Assembly: GCA_947625155.1 (NCBI GenBank)
Contig: CANQNG010000001.1
Coordinates: 103,148 to 167,147 of the forward strand
Reading direction: 5' to 3'
Length of the DNA: 64,000 nucleotides
Origin: an uncultured Clostridia bacterium
Lineage (GTDB): Bacteria > Bacillota > Clostridia > Oscillospirales > Ruminococcaceae
Shown here: positions 6,564 through 15,033 of the stretch, piece by piece
Layout: the number at the start of each line of letters is the position of its first letter
Numbering within the stretch: the stretch's first letter is position 1
Notes under the pieces: generated by a model
What the model was told of the DNA's origin: nothing
Databases searched by the model: none
Seen by the model: only the letters and a program-made list of their open reading frames with translations
Made by a program: the position numbers and the translations under genes

Positions 6564-9287
6564 ATGAAACATTGGCTCGCAGCATGCTGTGCAGCCGTCT
6601 TTGCAGTGACGGCTGTTTCCAGTTCTGCGCTCGTCAGCACAGCGCAGAACCCGATCGCACAGAATGTCTACACATCCGACCCTGCCCCGATGGTCTACGG
6701 AAATACATTTTTTATGTATACCGGACACGATGCAGACGGTGCAGACTACTACACCATGCCCGACTGGAAATGCTACTCGTCCACGGACATGCAGAACTGG
6801 ACTGACCACGGCACGATCTTGTCATGGGATGATTTCAGTTGGGCGGAGAAGGACACCGCATGGGCTGCACAATGCATCGAACGGAACGGGAAATTCTACA
6901 TGTATGTGACCCTTGTTCCGGCAGAGACTGGCGGACGTGCCATTGGTGTGGCTGTGGCGGATTCCCCGACCGGTCCGTTCAAGGATGCGCTCGGGAAACC
7001 CCTCTGCGGTCCGAACTGGGATTTCATTGACCCGACTGTCTTTATTGACGATGACGGGCAGGCGTATCTCTATTTCGGAAACCCGAACCCCTACTACGTC
7101 CGGCTGAATGAGGACATGATCTCCTATGATGGGGAGATCACAAAAGTCCAGATGACGACAGAGAGTTTCGGCACAGATCCGGCAGGTGACGGCACTGCTT
7201 ACACGGAAGGACCATGGCTGACAAAGCGTGGTGATCTGTATTATCTGCTCTATGCGGCAAACGGCATCCCGGAGAACATCGCCTACTCCACCGCTCCCAC
7301 CCCCACCGGACCTTGGACATACCGGGGTGTTATCATGCCGACAGAGGGAAGGAGTTTTACCAACCACTGCGGCGTGGTGGACTATAAGGGGCATTCCTAC
7401 TTTGCCTACCACAACGGCGCACTGGAGGGTGGAAACGGTTTCCAGCGTTCGGCTGCGGTGGAGGAATTTACCTACAACCCGGACGGCACATTCCCGACCA
7501 TCAAGATGACCGAAGCAGGTCCGGCACAGCTGGAGTACGTTGACCCCTTCCAGAAGCAGGAAGCGGAAATGATGAGCTGGAGTCAGGGCATCGAAACGGA
7601 AACTTGTTCTGCTGGCGGTCTGGATGTGGCAAATATCGAGAACGGCGACTATGTCAAAGTCAGTGGGGTAGATTTCGGTGACGGTGCGGACACGTTCACG
7701 GCAAGCATCGCCTCTGCCACACAGGGCGGCACGATCGAGATCCGTCTGGACAGCGTGGACGGAACGCTTGCCGGTACTTGCCAAGTCCCCGCTACAAACG
7801 GCTGGCAGACATGGAAAGAAGTCTCCTGCGATGTCAGTGTCAGCGGTCTGCACGATGTGTACTTCGTCTATCAGGGCGGCAGCGGCTATCTGTTCAACGT
7901 GGACTGGTGGCAGTTTGCAGGCGCAGGCGGCAGCTTTGACACGTATGCTGCCGGGGATGTTGACCATGACGGTGCCGTGGATGTTTTTGATCTAGCGCTG
8001 GCAAAGTACGGTGTAAAAAATGGTTTCACAGACAAAGCCGCTGAACAGGCTGCGGATGTTGACCGGAGCGGAAAAGCGGAAACGGCAGATATTTTGCAGA
8101 TACAGAATTTTATTTTGGCGAAAACAGACAGTTTCTTCACGGTCACACCGGATGGACCAGATGAACCGGATATCCCGGATCCGTGGGACACCTATGTAGA
8201 AACTGCTTCTCCCGAAATGCAGCGATTCTATGCAGACGCCATTTATCAGTTCGGCAACACTTCCCGCCTTGTGGAGAAGATCCAGAAAGCGCAGAACGGA
8301 GAAAATGTCACCCTCGCCTACATCGGCGGCTCGATCACGGAGGGCGGCAGGACAGACACCTGCTATGTCAGCCGTTCCGCAAAGTATTTTGCCGACACGT
8401 TCGGAACAGGAAATAATGTCAGCTTCATCAATGCTGGATTGTCGGGTACTTCCTCGGTGGTCGGTCTGATGCGTGCGCAGAAGGACATCCTCGATGCAGC
8501 ACCGGATATTATCTTCATCGAATTTTCGGTCAATGACCATCCGGAAATGATCTACAAGAAAGGCTATGAAAGCCTTGTGAAACGCTGCCTGTCACAGCCG
8601 GGCGCACCGGCAGTCGTCCTCATCATCAACCGGGCAAAAGGCGGCTACTCCATGCAGGAACAAATGGCTGCCATCGGGGAACATTATGATCTGCCCGTTA
8701 TCAGCATGGACAACGCACTGACCAAGGCGTTCAACAGCGGTCTGCTGACGGTGGATGATTACTACACGGATGAATACCACCCGCACGAACAGGGAAGCGC
8801 CCTCATCTCGGACAGCATTGCCTACTTCTACCGGCAGGCGCTGAAAACAGAGAACCAGACCGGCAGCTACACCATGCCAACAGATGCGGTATACGGCACG
8901 GAATACAGTGACGGCACGATCGTACCGCTTGACAGCCTGAAAGACTTCAAAACCGGCTCGTTTGCCCAGAGTACGCCCGGCTATGCTTCATTACCCTACA
9001 CCCTCAAACACAGCGCATGGGGCGGCTCAGACCCGATCACCTTTACAGCACAGGGCAAAGGCGTATTCATCGTCTACAGCGCAAAGCAGGACAACAGCTT
9101 CGGTGATCTGAATGTGACTGTCAACGGACAGCAGACGACTATCAGCGGCAACAAGCTCTACGCATGGGGCGGTCCGGAAGCGGATGTTGCCTATATGCAG
9201 AACGAAACGGGAACACTCGAGGTATCCATTCACGTGGCAGATGCAGGGTCGGAATTCACGATCTGGGGCATCGGCATCGTACCGTAA
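6564..9287 (+). CDS. Secreted GH43-CBM6-dockerin-SGNH esterase
   Basis: A 907-residue secreted multi-domain enzyme. A signal peptide covers about residues 1-27. A GH43 five-bladed propeller (about 33-325) shows the expected acids: Asp39 (TSDPAP), Asp156 (FIDPTVF) and Glu215 (YTEGPW), which points to arabinofuranosidase or xylosidase action on hemicellulose. A CBM6-like module (332-451) follows, then a type I dockerin (464-525; repeats GDVDHDGAVDVFD and ADVDRSGKAETAD) that would dock to a cohesin encoded elsewhere. Next is an SGNH/GDSL hydrolase (about 582-760; Ser590 in GGSITEGG, Asn657 in VND, Asp736 and His739 in DEYHP), probably a deacetylase, and a C-terminal beta-rich module (780-907). 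The start at 6564 is chosen for GGAGG seven bases upstream and the signal peptide; the frame is open further upstream but overlaps the promoter. Confidence 0.9.
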   Translation: MKHWLAACCAAVFAVTAVSSSALVSTAQNPIAQNVYTSDPAPMVYGNTFFMYTGHDADGADYYTMPDWKCYSSTDMQNWTDHGTILSWDDFSWAEKDTAWAAQCIERNGKFYMYVTLVPAETGGRAIGVAVADSPTGPFKDALGKPLCGPNWDFIDPTVFIDDDGQAYLYFGNPNPYYVRLNEDMISYDGEITKVQMTTESFGTDPAGDGTAYTEGPWLTKRGDLYYLLYAANGIPENIAYSTAPTPTGPWTYRGVIMPTEGRSFTNHCGVVDYKGHSYFAYHNGALEGGNGFQRSAAVEEFTYNPDGTFPTIKMTEAGPAQLEYVDPFQKQEAEMMSWSQGIETETCSAGGLDVANIENGDYVKVSGVDFGDGADTFTASIASATQGGTIEIRLDSVDGTLAGTCQVPATNGWQTWKEVSCDVSVSGLHDVYFVYQGGSGYLFNVDWWQFAGAGGSFDTYAAGDVDHDGAVDVFDLALAKYGVKNGFTDKAAEQAADVDRSGKAETADILQIQNFILAKTDSFFTVTPDGPDEPDIPDPWDTYVETASPEMQRFYADAIYQFGNTSRLVEKIQKAQNGENVTLAYIGGSITEGGRTDTCYVSRSAKYFADTFGTGNNVSFINAGLSGTSSVVGLMRAQKDILDAAPDIIFIEFSVNDHPEMIYKKGYESLVKRCLSQPGAPAVVLIINRAKGGYSMQEQMAAIGEHYDLPVISMDNALTKAFNSGLLTVDDYYTDEYHPHEQGSALISDSIAYFYRQALKTENQTGSYTMPTDAVYGTEYSDGTIVPLDSLKDFKTGSFAQSTPGYASLPYTLKHSAWGGSDPITFTAQGKGVFIVYSAKQDNSFGDLNVTVNGQQTTISGNKLYAWGGPEADVAYMQNETGTLEVSIHVADAGSEFTIWGIGIVP

Positions 9288-9422
9288 AACAAACGATCCC
9301 GCCGAGCGAAAAGTATTGTCTGAAATTGATCTGATAGCAGCGATCATTGTGACCAGAGCTATCGTTCTGGCGATGCTGACTCGGATCTTTTCTGAGAACA
9401 TGATCTTTGATCATCAAATGAA

Positions 9423-9464
9423 TTTCCCCCGCTTCCGCCTCACTGCGTAGCGGGGGAAACTTTT
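9423..9464 (+). terminator. Rho-independent terminator after the GH43 gene
   Basis: An 11-bp perfect stem, TTTCCCCCGCT (9423-9433) with AGCGGGGGAAA (9449-9459), and a 15-base loop, followed by TTTT. The 130 bases between the stop codon and this hairpin hold nothing I recognise. Confidence 0.8.
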
Positions 9465-9494
9465 CCCTATAGAAAAAACGTTTAGATGAATAAA

Positions 9495-9536
9495 TAAAAG
9501 AAAAGGCTATATCACGTCAAAACACGCAATATAGCC
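9495..9536 (-). terminator. Terminator of the tRNA-Ser pair
   Basis: On the minus strand a stem GGCTATAT/ATATAGCC (hairpin 9505-9536) with a complementary inner part is followed by TTTTCTTTTA. It lies about 14 bases after the 3' end of the second tRNA gene. Confidence 0.75.
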
Positions 9537-9549
9537 AAAAAGATGAAAT

Positions 9550-9639
9550 TGGCGCAGAAGGAGGGATTTGAACCCTCGCGCCGGTTTCCCGACCTACTCC
9601 CTTAGCAGGGGAGCCCCTTCACCACTTGGGTACTTCTGC
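9550..9639 (-). tRNA. tRNA-Ser, anticodon GCT
   Basis: Read on the minus strand, the acceptor strands GCAGAAG and CTTCTGC pair, the discriminator is G, and CCA is encoded. The anticodon stem CTCCC/GGGAG closes the loop CTGCTAA (anticodon GCT, reads AGC/AGT). A long variable arm (TAGGTCGGGAAACCGGC) and the T-arm GAGGGTTCAAATCCCTC are typical of a serine tRNA. Confidence 0.95.
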
Positions 9640-9726
9640 ATGTGATGAAATCGTTCTAAATACAAGAGGCAAGAAAGATCCATTTCATAAGCATGATCCT
9701 GCTTCCAAACCTCTTGTTTCTGAAAG

Positions 9727-9812
9727 CGGAGAGAGTGGGATTCGAACCCACGGTACGTTGCCGTATCACCAGTTTTCAAGACTGGCTCCTTAAACCACTC
9801 GGACATCTCTCC
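9727..9812 (-). tRNA. tRNA-Ser, anticodon TGA
   Basis: On the minus strand the acceptor strands GGAGAGA and TCTCTCC pair, with discriminator G. The anticodon loop CTTGAAA gives anticodon TGA (UCN codons). The long variable arm and T-arm GTGGGTTCGAATCCCAC fit tRNA-Ser. No CCA is encoded (CTT follows), unlike its neighbour, so CCA must be added by nucleotidyltransferase. It is first in the two-tRNA transcript. Confidence 0.95.
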
Positions 9813-9833
9813 AGTCCATGAACCAGCATTACT

Positions 9834-9862
9834 AGTATACCACAAAATGAACGGCTTGTCAA
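9834..9862 (-). promoter_or_regulatory. Strong promoter for the tRNA-Ser pair
   Basis: On the minus strand a perfect TTGACA (9857-9862), a 17-base spacer and TATACT (9834-9839), about 15 bases before the expected start of the tRNA transcript. Confidence 0.85.
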
Positions 9863-9910
9863 GAGTTTTTTTGAAAAAAATTGAAAATGTGAAAAAATGG
9901 TGCTGCACAC

Positions 9911-9939
9911 TTGCATTTTACGTCATAAAATGATATAAT
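9911..9939 (+). promoter_or_regulatory. Promoter for recJ-rel
   Basis: TTGCAT (9911-9916), a 17-base spacer and TATAAT (9934-9939) with an extended -10 TGA. It is divergent from the tRNA promoter; the two -35 boxes are about 50 bases apart. Confidence 0.75.
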
Positions 9940-9995
9940 AGAAGGTATACATGGATCTGTATCGTTGTCCGGCGCTGCCGGAAAGGGGGAACTAT

Positions 9996-12032
9996 ATGAA
10001 GAAGTGGATCATAGGAAAGCCAGACCCGGCAATTACGGCTGCATTGCAGCAGGGAAGTGACCTTTCGGAACTGAGCTGCATGGTGCTTGCTGCACAGGGC
10101 TGTATGACGATCCGGGATGCGGCGGAACGGCTTGGCTGCAGTGAACTCAGTGACCCGTTCCTGCTTTGTGATATGCAGGAGGCTGTGGATGCGGTCAATG
10201 CGGCTATTGAGCAAAACGAGCGCATTTGTGTATACGGGGACTATGACTGTGACGGGGTCATAGCGACAGTGATCCTCTATTCTTATTTATATGACATCGG
10301 TGCGGATGTGACTTGGCGCATCCCGGAGCGCCGTGAGGGCTACGGGCTGAATGAGCAGGCTGTCCGTGAGATGCATGAGGACGGCGTGTCCCTGATCATT
10401 ACAGTGGATAACGGCATTTCTGCTGTTGCAGAGGCAAAGCTGATCCGGGAGCTTGGCATGGAGCTGGTGGTGACTGACCATCACCAGCCCGGCAGCACAC
10501 TTCCGGAAGCATTGGCAGTCGTGGATGCACACCGGACGGATAATTTTTCCCCGTTTCACCTGTACTGCGGAGCAGGCATCGCACTGCTGCTGATCGCTGC
10601 CTTGAATGAGGGCGATACCGATATGGCGCTCGAGCAGTTCGGGGATCTGGCAGCCATTGCAACAGTGGCGGATGTGGTTTCCCTGACAGGTGAGAACCGC
10701 CTGCTCGTCCAGCGTGGACTGGAGTACCTGAAAAATACAGAGCGTCCCGGTCTGCGTTCTTTGATCGAGGTCAGCGGGCTTGCTGGGAAAACGGTCGATG
10801 CGACACAGATCGCCTTTGTGCTTGCACCGAGGATCAATGCGGCAGGCAGGCTGGATTCTCCCCGGTCGGCAGTCGAGCTGCTGCTGGAAGAAGATCCTGT
10901 CAGAGCCAAGACCCTTGCCGAACGGCTCAATGCCATAAACGCCAGCCGCAAGCAGGAAGAGGATGCGATCTTGGGTTCCGTGCAGGAGAAACTTGCCGAA
11001 GAGCCGTCACTTCTGTATGAACGTGTCATGCTCTTTGCCGGAGAGGGCTGGAATGCCGGCATCATCGGCATCACTGCCGCAAGGCTCATGGAACGTTATG
11101 GAAAGCCCTGCTTTATGATCAGCCTGCACGATGGCATCGGGCATGGTTCTGTGCGGAGTTTCGGGGGATTTTCGGTATTTGCCTGTTTGACGGCATGTGC
11201 GGATCTGCTGGAAAAATTCGGCGGACACCCTGCGGCAGGCGGCTTTACGATCAAAGAGGAAAACATCCCCGCATTCCGGGAGCGTATACAGGCATATGCG
11301 GCAAAGGAACACCCGGAAATGCCCGTGCCGGAGCTTCGTGCAGCGTGCGTGCTGCGTCCGGAATTTCTGACACCGGATGCGGTGGAAAGTCTTTCCCAGC
11401 TCGCACCGTTCGGCTGTGACAATCCGGAACCCTTTTTCCTATTGGAAAATGCCGTGATCCGGCAGGTGCTCCCTCTTTCTCAGGGCGTACATACCAAGCT
11501 GCAATGTGAAACGGGCGGCAGGCTGTGTGATGTGCTCCTGTTCCGGAGATCACCGGAGGAGATCGGTCTGCATAAGGGAGATGTCTGCCATTTGATGGTG
11601 AAATTGCAGGCAGGGGAGTTCCGGGGCATGCCGCAGGTCAGCATCATAGCGCAGGATGTTCGTCTTTCGGGCATCCGGCAGGGAAGTCTGATCGCAGCAA
11701 GACAGGCATATGAAAGTTTCCGCCGCAGCGAGCCCCTGAAACCGGAAGTCTGCCGGGCGCTTTGCCCGAGCCGTGATACCTGTGTCACTGTTTTCAAGTG
11801 TCTGTCAGAGCAGGGGAGCAGCATAGAGCATCTTGCGGTGCGGCTGTACGGAGCAGGCATCAATTACGGCAGATCCCGCATTTGTCTGGATATTTTTGCG
11901 GAGCTGGGACTTGCACAGATCGATGAGGTCACAGGGATCGTAAAACGCATGCCGGGACAGGACAAGGTCGATCTGCAAAGCTCGAAGATACTGACGGATC
12001 TACAGCATCGTTCGGAGGAGGTTTTGGTATGA
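9996..12032 (+). CDS. recJ: Single-stranded-DNA-specific exonuclease RecJ
   Basis: A 678-residue DHH-family 5'-3' single-strand exonuclease for recombination and mismatch or base-excision repair. DHH motifs are visible: VYGDYDCDGV (near residue 79), TVDNGIS, and VTDHHQPG (near 160). The DHHA1 substrate-binding motif GGHPAAGGF lies near 407, followed by the OB-fold (about 460-560) and a C-terminal extension. The start MKKWIIGKP is chosen because GGGGG lies six bases upstream; a frame open to 9951 starts too close to the promoter. The stop overlaps the start of rel by 4 bases (ATGA). In many Firmicutes recJ is followed by apt and relA; apt is absent here. Confidence 0.95.
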   Translation: MKKWIIGKPDPAITAALQQGSDLSELSCMVLAAQGCMTIRDAAERLGCSELSDPFLLCDMQEAVDAVNAAIEQNERICVYGDYDCDGVIATVILYSYLYDIGADVTWRIPERREGYGLNEQAVREMHEDGVSLIITVDNGISAVAEAKLIRELGMELVVTDHHQPGSTLPEALAVVDAHRTDNFSPFHLYCGAGIALLLIAALNEGDTDMALEQFGDLAAIATVADVVSLTGENRLLVQRGLEYLKNTERPGLRSLIEVSGLAGKTVDATQIAFVLAPRINAAGRLDSPRSAVELLLEEDPVRAKTLAERLNAINASRKQEEDAILGSVQEKLAEEPSLLYERVMLFAGEGWNAGIIGITAARLMERYGKPCFMISLHDGIGHGSVRSFGGFSVFACLTACADLLEKFGGHPAAGGFTIKEENIPAFRERIQAYAAKEHPEMPVPELRAACVLRPEFLTPDAVESLSQLAPFGCDNPEPFFLLENAVIRQVLPLSQGVHTKLQCETGGRLCDVLLFRRSPEEIGLHKGDVCHLMVKLQAGEFRGMPQVSIIAQDVRLSGIRQGSLIAARQAYESFRRSEPLKPEVCRALCPSRDTCVTVFKCLSEQGSSIEHLAVRLYGAGINYGRSRICLDIFAELGLAQIDEVTGIVKRMPGQDKVDLQSSKILTDLQHRSEEVLV

Positions 12033-14218
12033 GTGAGGACAGAGTCATCACGATCGACATGCTTGTGCAGAAAATTCTGGACAATGACAAGCAATATGAT
12101 GTCAGCAAGATCGTTTCCGCTTACGAATTTGCAGCCAAGGCACATGAGGGACAGTTCCGTTCTTCCGGACAGCCGTATATCATCCACCCATTAGCGGTAG
12201 CGGATATTTTGCTTGACCTCGGCATGGATACGGATACCATTTGTGCGGCTCTTCTGCATGATGTGGTAGAGGACACAGAAGCGACCTCAGAGCAGCTCCA
12301 GAAGCGTTTCGGACGGGATGTCGCTGCCCTTGTGGAGGGAGTCACCAAGCTGACCAAGATACCGATCTTCAATAAGGAACAGCAGCAGGCAGAGAACATC
12401 CGCAAGATCATGCTCGCCATGTCGCAGGACATCCGTGTCATCATCATCAAGCTCTGTGACCGGCTGCACAATATGCGTACACTGGAATTCCGTCCGGAAC
12501 ACAAGCAGCGCAACACCGCCTTAGAGACCATGAATGTCTATGCCCCCATTGCCCACCGCCTTGGCATCAAGGCAGTGCAGGAGGAGCTGGAAGATCTGGC
12601 GTTCCACTACCTTGACCCCTATGCCTATTCCGAGATCGAGCATCAGATGGAGATCAAGAAAGAGGAACGGGATCAGTTCATCCGTTCCATCATTGAAATG
12701 ATCCGTGAACGGCTGAAAACCATGCATTTCAGCAAAGAACCTGCCATTGAAGGCCGTGTCAAGAGCATCTACGGCATGTATAAAAAGGTGTTCATTGCCC
12801 ACAAGGACATCGAACATGTCTATGATAAATATGCGGTCCGTGTGATCGTATCTGACATCCCAGAGTGCTACAATGTGCTGGGTGTGATCCATGACATGTT
12901 CCGCCCCCTGCCGAACCGATTCAAGGACTATATCGCCACCCCGAAAGCCAATATGTACCAGTCTCTGCATACGACCGTACTCGGACGGGAGGGGATACCC
13001 TTTGAGGTGCAGATCCGTACATGGGATATGCATGCTACAGCAGAATATGGCATCGCTGCCCACTGGAAATATAAGGAGGGCATTCAGGGCAAGGATAAAA
13101 TGGAGCAGCGCCTTGCGTGGATCCGGCAGATGCTGGAAGCCCAGCAGACTTCGGACGATGTGGAGGAGATCGTCCGTATGATCAAGAACGACCTCTCCCC
13201 GGAGGACATCGTTGTCATGACCCCCAAAGGTGACACGATCTCACTGCCTGTCGGGGCGACTATCATTGACTTTGCCTACCGGATCCACACAGAGATCGGG
13301 CATAAAATGATGGGCGCAAAGGTGGACGGCAGGATCGTGCCTCTGGATTTTGAGCTTCAGACCGGGCAGATCTGTGAGATCATGCTCAGCAAAGACCCGG
13401 AGAAGGGACCTAACCGTGCGTGGCTGGATATTGCCAAAACGAACGAAGCCAGATCCAAGATCCGTTCATGGTTCAAGCGGGAACGGCGGGATGAAAATAT
13501 CCTGACCGGGCGCTCCATGCTGGAAAAGACTCTCCGCCACAACCATATCCGCATCCCGGAGGAGGAACTTGGAAAATTCTTTGCAGAAGATCTGAAACGC
13601 CATAATTGCAGCAGCTTGGAGGATTTCTATGCCTCTATCGGCTACGGGGGCGTGAGCCTGCAAAGGCTTGTGCCCCGTTGGAAAGAGCTGTATCATAAGA
13701 GCTATGGGCAGGAGGAGCAGAGCCAGTCCGTTATCGCCCCCTCTTCCCGTTCTCCGAAAAATAGCATCGTACTGGACGACATCAGCGACTGTGTCGTCAA
13801 ATTTGCGCAGTGCTGCAATCCGCTGCCGGGAGATGAGATCGTGGGCTTTATCACAAGGGGACACGGCATCTCGGTGCATACGACTTCGTGTGTGAATTAC
13901 CGTTCCATGCTCAGCCGCAATATCCCGGAAGAGCAGGAACGCTGGGTCGATGTCCGGTGGACGGACAGTGCCGATGCTGCCATGCAGACGAGCATTGAAG
14001 TTGTTGCAGTAGACCGGGTGGGACTGGTATTTGACATCACCGCCGTACTGACAGAAGCGAGAATTCCCATTATACACTCGTCCTCCCGTAATCTGAAAAA
14101 CGGCAATGCCATCTTTGAAGCAAGCATCCGGATCGTGAACCGGTCACAGATCACCTCTACGTTTGAGCGACTGCGCAAAGTCAAGGGCGTGCTCTCCGTG
14201 GAACGTGCCAATAGCTGA
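12029..14218 (+). CDS. rel: Bifunctional (p)ppGpp synthetase/hydrolase (Rel)
   Basis: A 729-residue long RelA/SpoT homologue that makes and degrades (p)ppGpp in the stringent response. The HD hydrolase is intact (LLHDVVEDT near residue 74, HPLAVADIL before it), so hydrolysis is expected. The synthetase domain has the family block CYNVLGVIHDMFRPLPNRFK with YIATPKANMYQSLHTTVLG. A TGS domain (DIVVMTPKGDTISLPVGATI, about 390-455) and a C-terminal ACT domain (about 650-725, VVAVDRVGLVFDITAVL) follow. It is translationally coupled to recJ through the ATGA overlap. Confidence 0.95.
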   Translation: MSEDRVITIDMLVQKILDNDKQYDVSKIVSAYEFAAKAHEGQFRSSGQPYIIHPLAVADILLDLGMDTDTICAALLHDVVEDTEATSEQLQKRFGRDVAALVEGVTKLTKIPIFNKEQQQAENIRKIMLAMSQDIRVIIIKLCDRLHNMRTLEFRPEHKQRNTALETMNVYAPIAHRLGIKAVQEELEDLAFHYLDPYAYSEIEHQMEIKKEERDQFIRSIIEMIRERLKTMHFSKEPAIEGRVKSIYGMYKKVFIAHKDIEHVYDKYAVRVIVSDIPECYNVLGVIHDMFRPLPNRFKDYIATPKANMYQSLHTTVLGREGIPFEVQIRTWDMHATAEYGIAAHWKYKEGIQGKDKMEQRLAWIRQMLEAQQTSDDVEEIVRMIKNDLSPEDIVVMTPKGDTISLPVGATIIDFAYRIHTEIGHKMMGAKVDGRIVPLDFELQTGQICEIMLSKDPEKGPNRAWLDIAKTNEARSKIRSWFKRERRDENILTGRSMLEKTLRHNHIRIPEEELGKFFAEDLKRHNCSSLEDFYASIGYGGVSLQRLVPRWKELYHKSYGQEEQSQSVIAPSSRSPKNSIVLDDISDCVVKFAQCCNPLPGDEIVGFITRGHGISVHTTSCVNYRSMLSRNIPEEQERWVDVRWTDSADAAMQTSIEVVAVDRVGLVFDITAVLTEARIPIIHSSSRNLKNGNAIFEASIRIVNRSQITSTFERLRKVKGVLSVERANS

Positions 14219-14233
14219 AAAAGGGGGATACCT

Positions 14234-14779
14234 ATGGAGCTGAAACAGTGCTGGCGGCATTATCATACCATAACCCGCCACAGACATGCTGTGATCGCTA
14301 ACTGCCGGAAAGCCGGGATCTTCTGGCAGGGGCTGGGACACGATCTGTCCAAGTATACGCCGGCGGAATTCATTCCGGGGGTGCGCTACTATCAGGGCAC
14401 ACGCAGCCCGAACGAGCAGGAACGGGTAGAAAAAGGCTATTCTGCGGCATGGATGCACCACAAGGGACGCAACAAGCATCACTTTGAATACTGGACGGAC
14501 TATTCCCCCAAGACCCGCCGCATAGAGCCGGTCAAGATGCCGCTGCGGTATGTGATCGAAATGTTCTGCGACCGTGTAGCAGCGAGCAAGATCTACAACG
14601 GTGCAAATTATACGGACAGCGAACCGCTCCGGTATTTCCTGAGAGCCAAAAAGACCCGCAGCATCCACCCGGAGACTTCAGCCTTTCTGGAACGCCTGCT
14701 GCGGATGTTAGAGGCAAGGGGAGAGGACTGGACATTTGCTTGGATCCGCTGGTATCTGGAGCGGCATGACGACTATTGA
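14234..14779 (+). CDS. DUF5662 family protein
   Basis: A 181-residue protein with a GGGGG-type ribosome site, 15 bases after rel. The HDLSKYTPAEF block, the preceding HRHAVIANC, and WMHHKGRNKHHFEYW, with several conserved His and Asp residues, match what I know of DUF5662, a family found in Firmicutes and in phages. The His/Asp pattern suggests a metal site, but no activity is established and I assign none. No signal or membrane segment is seen. It appears to be the last gene of the recJ-rel unit; no clear terminator follows before the next promoter at 14843. Confidence 0.7.
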   Translation: MELKQCWRHYHTITRHRHAVIANCRKAGIFWQGLGHDLSKYTPAEFIPGVRYYQGTRSPNEQERVEKGYSAAWMHHKGRNKHHFEYWTDYSPKTRRIEPVKMPLRYVIEMFCDRVAASKIYNGANYTDSEPLRYFLRAKKTRSIHPETSAFLERLLRMLEARGEDWTFAWIRWYLERHDDY

Positions 14780-14842
14780 TCGCCGATCTGCTGAAACAGC
14801 ACTGTTGAAAGTTGTGCAAAGTAGCAAAAATCAAAGATACCC

Positions 14843-14871
14843 TTGATTTGAATTATCGAAAGTGATATAAT
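14843..14871 (+). promoter_or_regulatory. Promoter of the ilvBNC operon
   Basis: TTGATT (14843-14848), a 17-base spacer and TATAAT (14866-14871), with an extended -10 TGA. Transcription should start near 14878, leaving an approximately 155-nt leader before ilvB. Confidence 0.75.
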
Positions 14872-14877
14872 GTAAAA

Positions 14878-15033
14878 TGAGATACCATAAGGACTGTATC
14901 CAGCTGCACGCCGACGAGTGCAGGGAGCGCAGTTCTGTGGCGGCAGCATCCTGCTGCCGGACGGAGCACCCGGACGGATACCGCTTCGCAGGCAAGAAGC
15001 AGATCTGCGGATCTCCGTAAGTAAAGGAAAGGA
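14878..15033 (+). promoter_or_regulatory. Structured leader of the ilv operon (unclassified)
   Basis: The leader is GC-rich and contains CTGCAC-8 nt-GTGCAG (14904-14923) and a perfect CGGCAGCA-TCC-TGCTGCCG hairpin (14941-14959), then palindromic GCAGATCTGC near 15000. A 47-codon open frame begins at 14878 (MRYHKDCIQLHADECRERSS), essentially at the predicted transcription start, and has no ribosome site. It is not rich in Leu, Ile or Val codons, so it does not look like a classical attenuation peptide. A T-box core (TGGNACC) is not present; GGATACCGC is only a loose resemblance. A regulatory RNA role is inference. Confidence 0.4.

Noticed and set aside
9594-9908. Minus-strand 104-codon open frame over the tRNA genes
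   Set aside because: It lies across both tRNA-Ser genes and their promoter; the tRNA structures explain the sequence.
14960-15000. Possible T-box riboswitch core (GGATACCGC) before ilvB
   Set aside because: The core lacks TGGNACC needed to pair with tRNA NCCA, the leader is short, and there is no terminator/antiterminator pair.
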